Of a DNA stretch of 64,000 bases, positions 28,927-37,832 are shown in pieces. The DNA is taken from positions 1-64,000 of the forward strand of contig NZ_JABTYE010000012.1 of assembly GCF_013314895.1 (NCBI RefSeq). Direction: 5' to 3'. The position numbers and the translations under genes are program-made. Each line of letters begins with the position of its first letter. The first letter of the stretch is position 1. The notes under the pieces were generated by a model that did not search any database, had not been told where the DNA came from, and saw nothing but the letters and a program-made list of their open reading frames with translations. The stretch is from Cupriavidus gilardii (GTDB taxonomy: Bacteria; Pseudomonadota; Gammaproteobacteria; Burkholderiales; Burkholderiaceae).

Positions 28927-29766
28927 ATGCCAACCGTATCAATCGTTGTTCCATGCTTTAACCAGGAACGATTCATTGCGGAGTGCCTTGAATCCGTTCT
29001 GTCGCAAACGTATCCCGATTGGGAGTGCATCGTTGTAGACGACGGCTCGACAGACGGCTCCGGCCGCGTAATTGAAGCCTTCGTGAAGCGCGACGCGCGA
29101 TTCACCTATGTCCGCAAAGAAAACGGCGGCGTTGCTTCGGCCAGAAACACAGGCTTTGCCAAAGCAATCGGCGAGTACTTTCTTCCGCTGGACGGTGACG
29201 ACAAGCTGCATCCCCAGTATCTGTCCAGCGTGATGGACTGCTTCGTCAGATATCCTGAAACGACGCTTGTCCACTGCAGGACAAAGCTTTTCGGGGCCAA
29301 GAACAAAGTTTGGCGTCTTCCGTCCTACAGCTACGAAAGGCTGCTCTGGAGGAACATGCTGGTCAACTCCTCGGTGTTCCGCCGTGCCGCCTTTGAGCGC
29401 TCCGGCGGATATTCCGAGGAGATGGTCCATGGCTTCGAAGATTGGGAGTTCTTCATCAGACTCCTCGACCGTGACTCGGTAGTGAAGGAGGTTAAACGGC
29501 CGCTCTTTTACTACCGCGTTAGCGAGAAGTCCCGGACCAATGAGCAGATCCAGTCGGGAAAAATCGAACAGTCCATGCGGCTGATCTACGCTCGCAATGT
29601 GCCGATCTACGAAAGCCATTTCGCCAATCCGCTGCAGAGCTTTTCGAGAATGCTGGACGAATTTGCGCCGACGTACACCGGTCGCTACAAGCGACAGCTT
29701 GCCATCGTCCATAGCTCTTATATCGCGGCGCTAACCCTGCTGGGAGCGGCCCTTCTGTTTAGGTGA
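28927..29766 (+). CDS. family 2 glycosyltransferase (phage cargo)
   Basis: A 279-residue GT-A fold glycosyltransferase: N-terminal SIVVPCFNQERFIAECLESVL, the nucleotide-sugar region VVDDGSTDGSG, the metal-binding DGDD at about 94, and EDWEFF near 177 as likely catalytic acid region. The C-terminus ends in a hydrophobic stretch (IAALTLLGAALLF). It is the only phage gene found on the plus strand and has lower GC than its neighbours, so it is probably a moron with its own promoter in the 233-bp gap shared with the DUF4145 gene. A role in altering host surface polysaccharide, blocking superinfection, is plausible. No flippase or bactoprenol glucosyltransferase is next to it. Confidence 0.85.
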   Translation: MPTVSIVVPCFNQERFIAECLESVLSQTYPDWECIVVDDGSTDGSGRVIEAFVKRDARFTYVRKENGGVASARNTGFAKAIGEYFLPLDGDDKLHPQYLSSVMDCFVRYPETTLVHCRTKLFGAKNKVWRLPSYSYERLLWRNMLVNSSVFRRAAFERSGGYSEEMVHGFEDWEFFIRLLDRDSVVKEVKRPLFYYRVSEKSRTNEQIQSGKIEQSMRLIYARNVPIYESHFANPLQSFSRMLDEFAPTYTGRYKRQLAIVHSSYIAALTLLGAALLFR

Positions 29767-29787
29767 GCCAGAGGGGCCGCGCCGCCG

Positions 29788-30588
29788 TTAGAAGAGCTGC
29801 CCAAGGGCCTCGGGCGTCCAATTCATGATCACCAGTTCCTTGCTGATCTCCGGGCGTCCGTAGGCGTTTGCAACGCTGTACTTGATGTCCAGCTCCATCA
29901 TGTGGTGCCCGTCAAAAGCCGCTCGGATGTCTGGGTGGTCATTGATGGAGACCATGACGCGCCCTTTACAGGTGCGCATCATTTCGCACATCTCCACATA
30001 GTTTTCGAACTCAAACGGCACGCCATATCCCTCCGTCTGCCAGTACGGCGGATCAAGGTAGAAGAGGGTGTGCGCTCGGTCGTAGCGTCGCATGCATTCT
30101 TGCCAAGGTAGATTCTCGACGTTAGTGCCGGCGAGACGCAGGTGCGCTGCGGATAGATTTTCCTCAATGCGACAAAGGTTGATCATCGGCGCGGTGGTCG
30201 CCGTACCGTAAGTCTGGCCGTCGACCTTTCCGCCAAAGGCGTGATGCTAAAGGTAGAAGAACCGAGCAGCCCGCTGAATATCGGTGAGGGTTTCGACCCG
30301 TGCCATCTGCGCCCACTTAAACACCTGCCGACTCGATAGCGCCCACTTGAACTGGTGGACGAACTCTTCCATATGGTGCTGCACGACGCGATACAGGTTG
30401 ACCAAGTCGCCGTTGATGTCGTTGATCACTTCCACTGGCGCAGGAATTTGCCGCAGGAAATACAGCGCCGCGCCGCCACAGAAAACCTCGACATAGCATT
30501 CGTGAGCAGGGAAAAGAGGGAGCAGCTTGTCAGCCAAACGGCGTTTGCCGCCAAGCCATGGAATGATGGGGTTGGGACTGCCAATCAT
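29788..30588 (-). pseudogene. Dam-type DNA adenine methylase with in-frame amber codon
   Basis: A D12-class N6-adenine methyltransferase. The 5' part carries PIIPWLGGKRRLADKLL (AdoMet motif) and EVFCGGAALYF; the 3' part carries the catalytic LFYLDPPYW and ends WTPEALGQLF. Both parts are in the same frame, separated only by a TAG at 30247-30249, which falls between ARFFYL and HHAFGGKVDGQTYG. In relatives this position is usually Gln, so a single CAG-to-TAG change explains it. Without it the protein would be about 266 residues. Either inactive, or read through in a suppressor background. It lies where Mu has its own DNA-modification gene mom, but is unrelated to it. Confidence 0.85.
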
Positions 30589-30703
30589 GGGTAATGCGCA
30601 AGCCTTTTCTTAACGGTTAAACACTGGTAGGCTTTGCCCCGCTGCGTCGACGCGGTCGGGGGCTTGGCCTTGGCTTGCAGGCTGGTTCTGCGGGCCCGGG
30701 ATG

Positions 30704-30729
30704 CGGCGGGATGCGCCAACATCCCGCCG
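30704..30729. other. inverted repeat at the end of the late operon
   Basis: A perfect 10-bp stem, CGGCGGGATG / CATCCCGCCG, with a 6-nt loop lies 21 bp past the last tail gene stop. There is no T-run on the minus strand, so it may protect the late mRNA 3' end instead of acting as a classical terminator. Confidence 0.45.
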
Positions 30730-30750
30730 TAACCCCGTTATTTGCGATGG

Positions 30751-31044
30751 CTATCCAGCCTGGATCATCTCGGCGACATCGGGATTGGCCGCAAGAAACG
30801 CGCGCAGCTTCTCCATAGGGTCGATTGGCGAGTCGTTTGATGGCGGCGGCACGTAGTCGCCTATGGCGCCAAAATCGCCTGCAATCAATCGCTCGAAGAT
30901 TTCGCGTCCATGGACCTCCGAGTCGTCGGGCGACGCATTGAAATCCAGCACACGGTCCAGGTGAACGAACTTGACCTTGCACTGGATCATCGTTTTCTCG
31001 GCGTTGATCCAGCGCGGTTCAGTGACTTCTGTGTATTTCAGCAT
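30751..31044 (-). CDS. small phage protein following the tail fibre
   Basis: A 97-residue protein I do not recognise with certainty. It begins MLKYTEVTEPRW and ends PMEKLRAFLAANPDVAEMIQ, a pattern seen in small proteins encoded after phage tail fibres, which sometimes help fibre assembly. The ATG at 31044 has AAGGA upstream. It starts 8 nt after the fibre gene stop and is the last gene of the late operon. Confidence 0.65.
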   Translation of the reverse strand: MLKYTEVTEPRWINAEKTMIQCKVKFVHLDRVLDFNASPDDSEVHGREIFERLIAGDFGAIGDYVPPPSNDSPIDPMEKLRAFLAANPDVAEMIQAG

Positions 31045-31052
31045 GGTGGTCC

Positions 31053-32345
31053 TTATGCAATGCGACAGAGCAAACGCACAAGCATCCCTCCGCCAGCGTT
31101 CACAGTGCCCCGGTCCTCCCACGATCCCGGTCCAACGGGCGGGTTGTTCGCGGAGTTGTCCAAGCGGTACGAACCAACGCCGTTGTTTTGCATGACGGAC
31201 AGCGGCGCCTTTCCGGCCATCGCACCATTGAGGTTGCCGACAGCCGTGTTGAGGCTTCCGATGGAGCCCCAAATCCATCCTCGGCCAGCACAATGAATGT
31301 CGCCGTCTCCCTGAAACCGGAACACTTCGACACCTGGTGTCATCAGCACCATCGAGGAGCCGTCACCCGCCTCAACCAAGCGCCATTCGAAGTCTTGGTT
31401 CGCGTAGCGCTTGAAGTCGACAAAGGCGCCTTCCGGTCTACATAGCTCCATCGTGCCGGACTGGGTCGCAAGGACGAAGTTGTTCGCGTTGTCCTTGCCC
31501 GTGCGGAGATCGCCTCGAATGGCCAGGCCACCATCATCGTAGAAGCTCATGACGATGAGCTGGTACGCGTTGTTGACCATCTCGAAACCAGAATTGCCAC
31601 CTCGGAGCCAAGCACGGCCACCGTTGGTGGTCTTAAGGGCGATCTGCCCGTATGTCCCCGCGGCCGATGGCGCGATGAGCAGATCTCCGGTCATCGTGTC
31701 GCCAGTGCGGTTGACCTTGTTGGCCGCGCCCTCGACGTCGGCAACGGTCCGCCACGTATTCCACGCCGCGGCGACTCGCGTCCGGAAGACCAAGTTCTCC
31801 GCATTTGCGGACAGCTGAACGGCGGTCACACCGGCCCCGAAACGCCGCTCAATATGGAGCATCACCGAGGTGCCGTTCGGGACGTTCTTCGTGCCCACCA
31901 ACGTATAGATGCCTGTGATATTGGCGTCGTTCGCATCGTTCGACGCGATGAGATCGGCAAACTGCGCCGCCGTTGCCAACCCGCCTCCGATGCCGAATCG
32001 CAACAGCTTCTTGAAGACGTGCTCGGTGTTGGCGATCGCAGTACTGTTGCTCTCCACCGCGGCCGTCGGCGCCTTCGGGGTACCTGTCAGTTCGGGCGAT
32101 TCAAGATTGGCCTTCTTGGCCAGCGCGTTGGCCAGGAGAGTCTTGATCTGGTCCTCTTTGGCCGGATCGATCTGACCTCCCAGGCCGGTGATGAGGTTGA
32201 TCAGCTCGCCTTGCACCGAACGGACCGCATCTTGAACAGCGTTCAGCCACAAGGCTTTGACGATGGTTCCGAGCGTCCCGTCCACGGGATTGCCATCGTG
32301 AAATTTGCCGTCCGGGGATTCGATCGGCTCCAACTTGTCGAGCAT
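31053..32345 (-). CDS. phage tail fibre protein
   Basis: A 430-residue receptor-binding fibre. The N-terminus (HDGNPVDGTLGTIVKALWLNAVQ) is typical of baseplate-attached fibres, a PELTGTPKAPTA repeat-like linker follows at about 85-95, then a beta-rich shaft (NRTGDTMTGDLLIAPSAAG) and a C-terminal NPPVGPGSWEDRGTVNAGGGMLVRLL end. The last part resembles fibre tips that trimerise. It occupies the Mu S position directly after the gp48-like gene. No DNA invertase or inverted second fibre is present, so host-range switching as in Mu is not seen. Confidence 0.88.
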   Translation of the reverse strand: MLDKLEPIESPDGKFHDGNPVDGTLGTIVKALWLNAVQDAVRSVQGELINLITGLGGQIDPAKEDQIKTLLANALAKKANLESPELTGTPKAPTAAVESNSTAIANTEHVFKKLLRFGIGGGLATAAQFADLIASNDANDANITGIYTLVGTKNVPNGTSVMLHIERRFGAGVTAVQLSANAENLVFRTRVAAAWNTWRTVADVEGAANKVNRTGDTMTGDLLIAPSAAGTYGQIALKTTNGGRAWLRGGNSGFEMVNNAYQLIVMSFYDDGGLAIRGDLRTGKDNANNFVLATQSGTMELCRPEGAFVDFKRYANQDFEWRLVEAGDGSSMVLMTPGVEVFRFQGDGDIHCAGRGWIWGSIGSLNTAVGNLNGAMAGKAPLSVMQNNGVGSYRLDNSANNPPVGPGSWEDRGTVNAGGGMLVRLLCRIA

Positions 32346-32347
32346 TG

Positions 32348-32917
32348 CTATGCCTCCTGATAGGCGAAATAGACAAAGGTGTGCGCCGGCTTCAGATCCT
32401 GGAACATCCCCTCGATCACTGGATCACCAAACACCGACAGCGGCTCACCCGCCGATGACTGGCCGGCGCGGAAACGGTAGAGCCGGAGCTGACCGCTCTT
32501 AACAACCACCTGCCACACCCAGATGATGTCTTCCGCCCAGAGGCGATCGCCTGCGCGATTCACGCCCGCACGAAAGGGCTGCGGCTCATTGATCGAGATT
32601 TCATAGCCGAGCCCTGCGGCCAGCCGTTTGAAGTACGGGATGGATAAGCCGCCCACCTCCGCCAGCTTGGCCAGGACAATCTGCAGCCGCTGCTGATAGG
32701 ACGCGCCGGCCGCGGGCGTGATGCCGCAGACCCGCTCCCAATCCGGCAACAGCTGCTCAGCGAAGAATGGCGTGATCGCGCCCTCGATGCGGCGCACAGC
32801 GGCCATGGCCTGGTCGAGCGCCTTGCCCTCGACAGCCAACTCCACTGCGAGCGCTGGCTCACGGGGCGCATAGCTCTCCGGTGGCAACAGACGCCCCAAC
32901 AGGGTCGCGTGCATCAT
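32348..32917 (-). CDS. Mu gp48-like (YmfQ/DUF2313) tail protein
   Basis: A 189-residue baseplate-associated protein. Family features are the early LLPPE motif, FFAEQLLPDWERVCGI and a C-terminal HTFVYFAYQ. In Mu this protein joins baseplate and fibre. The ATG overlaps the TGA of the gp47-like gene (ATGATG), so translation is coupled. Confidence 0.88.
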   Translation of the reverse strand: MMHATLLGRLLPPESYAPREPALAVELAVEGKALDQAMAAVRRIEGAITPFFAEQLLPDWERVCGITPAAGASYQQRLQIVLAKLAEVGGLSIPYFKRLAAGLGYEISINEPQPFRAGVNRAGDRLWAEDIIWVWQVVVKSGQLRLYRFRAGQSSAGEPLSVFGDPVIEGMFQDLKPAHTFVYFAYQEA

Positions 32918-33978
32918 GGCATCTTCCTGACCGTTACGGCTCCGAGGCGCAGCCATTCCACCTTTGTGGCGTCGACCACCGGCACGACGTTACTTGCAGG
33001 CGTCGGTAGGGACCGGTCAACGACGCCTGGGATGTCGGAGATAAGCGCTTCCATCCGACTTCTGTATGCAGTCTCCCCGGGTATCAACGCACCGAAGTAG
33101 AAGCCCAACGCGGATTCGATCTGCGCCTTGGCGGCTGCCTCGTTGACACCGTCCAGCTTCACCGCCGTATCGACCGCCACAACCTTCTCGGTGGGGGCTA
33201 GCACTAGGCTGTTCTTCGCCGTAACCGGGCGTACATCGTCAATGTGGGCCTGCACCCTTGCGATCGTTTCCGCTGAAGGCAGGGCGCCACTGGACGTGAT
33301 GACCACGTCGACGGTTCCGAGGCCGCGCCGCAACGGATAGACATATGCCGCAGATACGCCGGGCACCTCCATCGCCCAACGCCGGTAGTCGTAACGATTT
33401 CCGCCAGCGGGCGGACGGCGGATCAGCTCAAGCAGTCGCAGAAGCAGCTCGGCATCAGTTTCCTTGTCGACGCCGCCTGTCATCGTCACGACGGAGATCT
33501 CTGTCGCGATTCCAGGGGGCGGCGCCATCAGCGTCCCCGATGTTCCGGCAGGGGCGTTGCCTGCGACGCCGGCAATGACGGCCATGGCAGCGACTTGCCC
33601 CATTCCATCTGCGCCAATGGCTCCGGGCTCGGTCGTAACGTACTGGCGATCGCCGATCTTGCCGGCCAAGCCGGCGGCGACTGCGGAGCCAGGGGTCCCG
33701 CGAACTGCGAATTGACCTCGCGATGCAACAGCCGGCTTATGACTCAGGCCGCGCACGCGGGCATGCAGCGCCAGGTACTCCGAATCAGCGGTGTCAGGGA
33801 AGATCTGCTTAACGACCCATGCCTGGTGCTCGTACAGTCCTTCAATGGCGCTAGCAATCGAGCTGTAGCGCACGTAGTAGTCGCTATCGACGCTCGTGTC
33901 TGCTGTCGGACGGAGCGACTTCAGGTCACGCAGGAGATCGTCGCGGATCTGAGTGAAGCCTGGAATGACTTGCGGCAT
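32914..33978 (-). CDS. baseplate J-like protein (Mu gp47)
   Basis: A 354-residue baseplate wedge protein. The N-terminal RDDLLRDLKSLRPTADTSVDSDYYVRYSSIASAIEGLYEHQAWVV region and the central GGVDKETDAELLLRLLELIRRPPAGGNRYDYRRWAMEVPGVSAAYVYPL are diagnostic of Baseplate_J. It overlaps its neighbours by 1 and 4 nt. Confidence 0.93.
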   Translation of the reverse strand: MPQVIPGFTQIRDDLLRDLKSLRPTADTSVDSDYYVRYSSIASAIEGLYEHQAWVVKQIFPDTADSEYLALHARVRGLSHKPAVASRGQFAVRGTPGSAVAAGLAGKIGDRQYVTTEPGAIGADGMGQVAAMAVIAGVAGNAPAGTSGTLMAPPPGIATEISVVTMTGGVDKETDAELLLRLLELIRRPPAGGNRYDYRRWAMEVPGVSAAYVYPLRRGLGTVDVVITSSGALPSAETIARVQAHIDDVRPVTAKNSLVLAPTEKVVAVDTAVKLDGVNEAAAKAQIESALGFYFGALIPGETAYRSRMEALISDIPGVVDRSLPTPASNVVPVVDATKVEWLRLGAVTVRKMP

Positions 33979-34328
33979 CAGATGACCCTCACAGGATGCG
34001 TGAAGTGACGGTCCTCGCCGGAGGCTTGCGTGACGGTGATATGAAGTAGCAGCCAGCCGGAGCGCGGCCGGGACGTGCGGACGGTGATGGCGGTGGCCCG
34101 CCCATCATCGAGCAGCGGTTGCAGTGCTTGCTCCGCGTACTGGCGCGCAAGCACTGCGACGCGGGCCACGTCCTTTTCGCGCTTTAGTTCGTGAAGGCGG
34201 GAACCCAGAGTTGGATCGGCCCACCAGCTGCCAAGCGGGGTGGCTAGACGCAGATACACCGCATTGGCCAGCGTGTCTGTTTGCCGGCCGGTGTAATCGC
34301 CAGTGGTGGGGTGGAGAAGCGCGTCCAT
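33978..34328 (-). CDS. Mu gp46-like baseplate protein
   Basis: A 116-residue protein of the GP46/gp25-like family, part of the baseplate wedge. DYTGRQTDTLANAVYLRLATPLGSWWADPTLGSRLHELKREKD is characteristic. Its stop overlaps the gp47-like start by one base. The gene before it is a cargo-like gene of unknown function, which interrupts the usual gp45-gp46 order. Confidence 0.9.
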   Translation of the reverse strand: MDALLHPTTGDYTGRQTDTLANAVYLRLATPLGSWWADPTLGSRLHELKREKDVARVAVLARQYAEQALQPLLDDGRATAITVRTSRPRSGWLLLHITVTQASGEDRHFTHPVRVI

Positions 34329-34378
34329 GCCCCGATTCTCGGGGCATGCGCGTTATGGTGTGATGGTGAGATGTGTCA

Positions 34379-34744
34379 CTACTCGTCGTACTCGCGGCCA
34401 ATCAGCTCGAGGCCATTTGGCGCAAGTGCGATGTTGAAGCGCTTAAAGTGCTTAAAGAATTCGCTAATGGACAAATCCAAATCCACGGATTCAAGAGGAA
34501 GCTTTCTCTCGGGGTGTTGCAAAGCCTCCTCGAATTCATCTGCACGGTGGCCGCGGACAACAAGAGCCGAGATGCTAATGAAGTTCTCCCCACCCGCATA
34601 GAACGTTACACCAACCACGGTATCGCCGTCCTTGATTAGTCCTGATTCCCGGACATAGTCTCGAATGCCCGCCAGGTCTGCATCGTCGGCAGCAACTTGC
34701 CCCCGCCAGTCGTCATACTGCACCCCCGCCGAAAAGTATGCCAT
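34379..34744 (-). CDS. unknown protein inserted between gp45 and gp46
   Basis: A 121-residue acidic protein I do not recognise. The ATG at 34744 has CGGAGG upstream; an in-frame ATG at 34783 lacks a site. The sequence (MAYFSAGVQYDDWRG ... VVGVTFYAGGENFISISALVVRGH) shows no membrane segment or known motif. The local base composition is less GC-rich than the flanking baseplate genes. Mu has no gene at this position, so it may be a moron. Confidence 0.7.
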   Translation of the reverse strand: MAYFSAGVQYDDWRGQVAADDADLAGIRDYVRESGLIKDGDTVVGVTFYAGGENFISISALVVRGHRADEFEEALQHPERKLPLESVDLDLSISEFFKHFKRFNIALAPNGLELIGREYDE

Positions 34745-34803
34745 TTTGGCCTCCGTTGTTAAGGAGCCTTGATGGTACGCCATTCGAATCTCGCCAGTGG
34801 CGA

Positions 34804-35409
34804 CTATGGCCGCGGCGGGTCCGTAATGGTCCCATTCTCGACGTGCCTATGGTTCACAAGACTGACGTTACTCGCAGTGACGTCGACTGTTGCATGCAGT
34901 GAGCCATTTACCTTGGTGCCGTCCCCTCCCGAAACCTCGAGCCCGCCTTTCCCTGTCATTTTCCCCTCGGCCAGTACTTCCTTAGCGGCGCGCACCTTGG
35001 GAGTATTGAAGTCGACCATCGTACTGGCATTAACGCGGAAGATGTCTGTGGTCACCTCGACGACACGGCCTCGTCTTAGATGCACGGCATCTCCCTCGTC
35101 GGTATAGAGCGCGACCTCGCCGCTCTTCAAGCCCTTGAGCCGATACTGGCCGTGCTCGGTGGCGATGATGATGCCGTGGCTGGTCTTCCCGCCCACCGGC
35201 ACGATGACAGCCATCGTGCCAGGCGGCGGGTTCGAGGTCAGGCCATAGTGCTGCATCAGTTCATTGTCCTGCAGTGCTTCGCCAGCCAATCCTTCTGCCT
35301 GGACCAATTGCACCGCAGGCGAGCTGTTCACGCGACCAATCACGCCGCGGAACGTCTGACGGATCGCCCCGACGGCTCGCTTGATCCGTGCATCGACGTC
35401 ACGCCACAT
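34804..35409 (-). CDS. Mu gp45-like baseplate spike protein (gpV-like)
   Basis: A 201-residue protein of the Mu gp45 family, the membrane-puncturing spike. An OB-like N-terminal half (LQDNELMQHYGLTSNPPPGTMAVIVPVGG) is followed by a beta-helical repeat region ending VSLVNHRHVENG; the HRH near the end is the metal-binding motif of such spike tips. The ATG at 35409 overlaps the gp44-like gene by 11 nt. Confidence 0.9.
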   Translation of the reverse strand: MWRDVDARIKRAVGAIRQTFRGVIGRVNSSPAVQLVQAEGLAGEALQDNELMQHYGLTSNPPPGTMAVIVPVGGKTSHGIIIATEHGQYRLKGLKSGEVALYTDEGDAVHLRRGRVVEVTTDIFRVNASTMVDFNTPKVRAAKEVLAEGKMTGKGGLEVSGGDGTKVNGSLHATVDVTASNVSLVNHRHVENGTITDPPRP

Positions 35410-36532
35410 CGATGATCTCCAGCTCTTCGCCGCTCTTGGTCCGGGCACGGCCGCGCTTCTTGGCACGCTTGTGCGGATGCGCGTCCAATATCCAGACACC
35501 GTCTTCTTTGAGCGTCAGCGCTGTCGTCGTGCCGCGGCCACGGCCTCCCGTGAACTTGCGGGCCATCAAAAAGAACACCGCGTCGATCTCATGGGGTTCG
35601 CTCAGTACATGGACTCGCTGTCCAGGCGACCACAGCACACCGCCACTGGTGCGATGCCCCCGCACGGTGGCCGTCAACGTGCGGCCACGCAGGCGTGCGT
35701 CGGACAACAACTTGCGGGCGCGGGACCTCGCGATCGCTGTATTATCAGCATCGTGGTCGATATAGACCCGTGGTCGGTAGATGCCGCGGTTGGCCAGCGC
35801 CGCATCACGGACTGAAGCTCGCAAGGCATTGCGACCGACCTCCACGCTGGTGCCATGAGCCTGGCCAAGTACCGTGATGTCTGAGTACCGGTCTGCGATC
35901 GATCGGACATGCTGTAGCGATTCCACGTTGTTGCCTTTGCCATCTCGACGCATCACCAGCGAAGCGACGGGCGGCGCGGCATAGTCCGGGCCTCCGACCA
36001 CCAGCGTTCCATCAGGCTCGAACCATGGCCACAGACCGTTTGCCTCTGCCGCGTGTACCAGTGCATCCCATGCGGACTCGCCTGGCTCGACGTTGACCTT
36101 CTCGCGGGTGGCGACGGCTGCGGCATCAATCCGGATGCGGGAGATTCCCAGCGGCTTAACGACATTGGCAACGATGTCCTGCAGCGACGCCTGTTTCGAG
36201 ACAAAGATCGGCGCGGAACAGTCCACCAGGATGGCGGCACCGTCGCGGCCGCTCAGGGACAGCGTATGCCCGCCTCTCGAGACGCGGTGTGCGATCTCGT
36301 CGATACGACCAGTCATGACCTTGTCCTGGCCAATGCGCACTTCGACGCGTTCCCCTTCCGTCACGATGGGCGGGAATTCGCCTCGAGGCAGACCCAGCTC
36401 CACCTGCCAGGCGTCGGCTGGAATCAGGAGATCCGAGTCGATGTCGTAGCTGCTCCAGGTGCTGTGGACCTTCCCGCCAATGAGAAGGCTCACCTGTTCG
36501 TCGACGCGCGAGTGGTCATCGTGCGTAGGCAT
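35399..36532 (-). CDS. Mu gp44-like baseplate hub (gpD/P-like)
   Basis: A 377-residue tail hub protein (Mu P). SSYDIDSDLLIPADAWQVELGLPRGEFPPIVTEGERVEVRIG and SLSGRDGAAILVDCSAPIF mark the gp44/late-control-D family. The Lys/Arg-rich C-terminus (HKRAKKRGRARTKSGEE) is charged. It overlaps gp43-like by 17 nt. Confidence 0.9.
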   Translation of the reverse strand: MPTHDDHSRVDEQVSLLIGGKVHSTWSSYDIDSDLLIPADAWQVELGLPRGEFPPIVTEGERVEVRIGQDKVMTGRIDEIAHRVSRGGHTLSLSGRDGAAILVDCSAPIFVSKQASLQDIVANVVKPLGISRIRIDAAAVATREKVNVEPGESAWDALVHAAEANGLWPWFEPDGTLVVGGPDYAAPPVASLVMRRDGKGNNVESLQHVRSIADRYSDITVLGQAHGTSVEVGRNALRASVRDAALANRGIYRPRVYIDHDADNTAIARSRARKLLSDARLRGRTLTATVRGHRTSGGVLWSPGQRVHVLSEPHEIDAVFFLMARKFTGGRGRGTTTALTLKEDGVWILDAHPHKRAKKRGRARTKSGEELEIIDVA

Positions 36533-37832
36533 TGAGCAGATCTCCGGGTTCGAGGAAATTCGGATTGCGTAGTGCCGGGTTCAAGCGCAGCAGTTCCCCC
36601 GCTCGGCGGTAGTCCCCGTACCAGCGGAAAGCGACCAGATGTAGGTTTCCTGCTACCTCGACGTTTCGCCGGATCAGCGGCGGCCGGACGTCGATCACGG
36701 CGATCGCCGCCTCCTGGACGCCATGCGCAGCGTCCCGCAGCGCTTCGATCACCGGCCGCGCGGTTTCGATGGGGTAGATCTCGCGATGGATGTCGATCGC
36801 ATCCTGGATGGCCGTGCGGGCATCGCTTGCGATCAGTTCGACGTCGACGGGCGACAGGCTCGGTTCGTCGGCCTGGCCAGCAAGGATCTCCCCGGCCGTG
36901 GCAGCCTTGACCGTGGCCACCGCGGTCTTCACCAATGCCGTTACCACGGCGACATCCTCGGGCCGCGCCGGGATCGGCTTAAGCGCGGCCACGACGCCAG
37001 GGTTGCCGGAGCCATCGCCTGGCGCACCGCCGGGAGTACCGGGCGCCGAGCCCCCTAGGTCAGCGCTGGATGCCGTGCCGGCCGCGACGCGCGCCGGCAG
37101 CTCCACGATCTGCCCAAGCTGCCGATCCAAGTCCTTCCAGTCGCTGAGCAACGAAGCGCGGTCGAACGAACGCAGGTCCACCAGGTGATGCAGCATGCCA
37201 ACTACGTCGGCGACGAATGCCCGCGGAAAGTCGATCAGGTCCATCGTCGTGCCGGTGAAGCCCTGCACCACGCTGCGAAGCCCCCCCAGCGTTCCTGTCA
37301 GGACCGAGCGCAGATTGTTCAAGCGCGTCAGGTTCGTCTTGACCGTCTTGACGCCTTCCAGGGCCGTCGCGAAGATGCTGGTGCCAGACTCCTGCGCCAC
37401 CTCAGCCAGTTGCGTGGCTGCGGTGGCTGCCTGCGCCGGCAGCTGCTGCACAAAGAACGGATTGCCAGGCGTGGCTTCCTTGAAGGTCAGATCGACGGTA
37501 CAGAAGTCGGGAGCCTCGGCGTCATGCACGACCTGGTAGTCGAGCACTTGCACGCTCGGGATGCTGCCGTAGATGGGATGCACCAGCTCGGCCGGCCCCC
37601 GCTCATCGCAAGCCTTCAGAAACGCTTGCAGCCGCGCTTCGTAGTCCTCGCCGAAGAACACGGCGCTGATGGCGAACCGGCGCGCCTTACGGCCGAGGTC
37701 CTCTGTGTCTTCGCCGTCGACGTAAGGGTACTCGTGTCCGGCCACATCGCGCGGGACGTCGTCTTGCGTGCGCCGGCAGTCGAATCGCACGCCCCGGAAG
37801 GACGCCTCCTGCAAAGTATCAGACCAAGCCAT
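36516..37832 (-). CDS. DNA circularisation / tail protein (Mu N, gp43)
   Basis: A 438-residue protein with the DNA circulation N-terminal domain (ASFRGVRFDCRRTQDDVPRDVAGHEYPYVDGEDTEDLGRKARRFAISAVFFG). In Mu the N protein is a tail component needed for circularising injected DNA. The C-terminus (RRNVEVAGNLHLVAFRWYGDYRRAGELLRLNPALRNPNFLEPGDLLNAYA) is LysM-like, typical of this family. Confidence 0.92.
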   Translation of the reverse strand: MAWSDTLQEASFRGVRFDCRRTQDDVPRDVAGHEYPYVDGEDTEDLGRKARRFAISAVFFGEDYEARLQAFLKACDERGPAELVHPIYGSIPSVQVLDYQVVHDAEAPDFCTVDLTFKEATPGNPFFVQQLPAQAATAATQLAEVAQESGTSIFATALEGVKTVKTNLTRLNNLRSVLTGTLGGLRSVVQGFTGTTMDLIDFPRAFVADVVGMLHHLVDLRSFDRASLLSDWKDLDRQLGQIVELPARVAAGTASSADLGGSAPGTPGGAPGDGSGNPGVVAALKPIPARPEDVAVVTALVKTAVATVKAATAGEILAGQADEPSLSPVDVELIASDARTAIQDAIDIHREIYPIETARPVIEALRDAAHGVQEAAIAVIDVRPPLIRRNVEVAGNLHLVAFRWYGDYRRAGELLRLNPALRNPNFLEPGDLLNAYAR

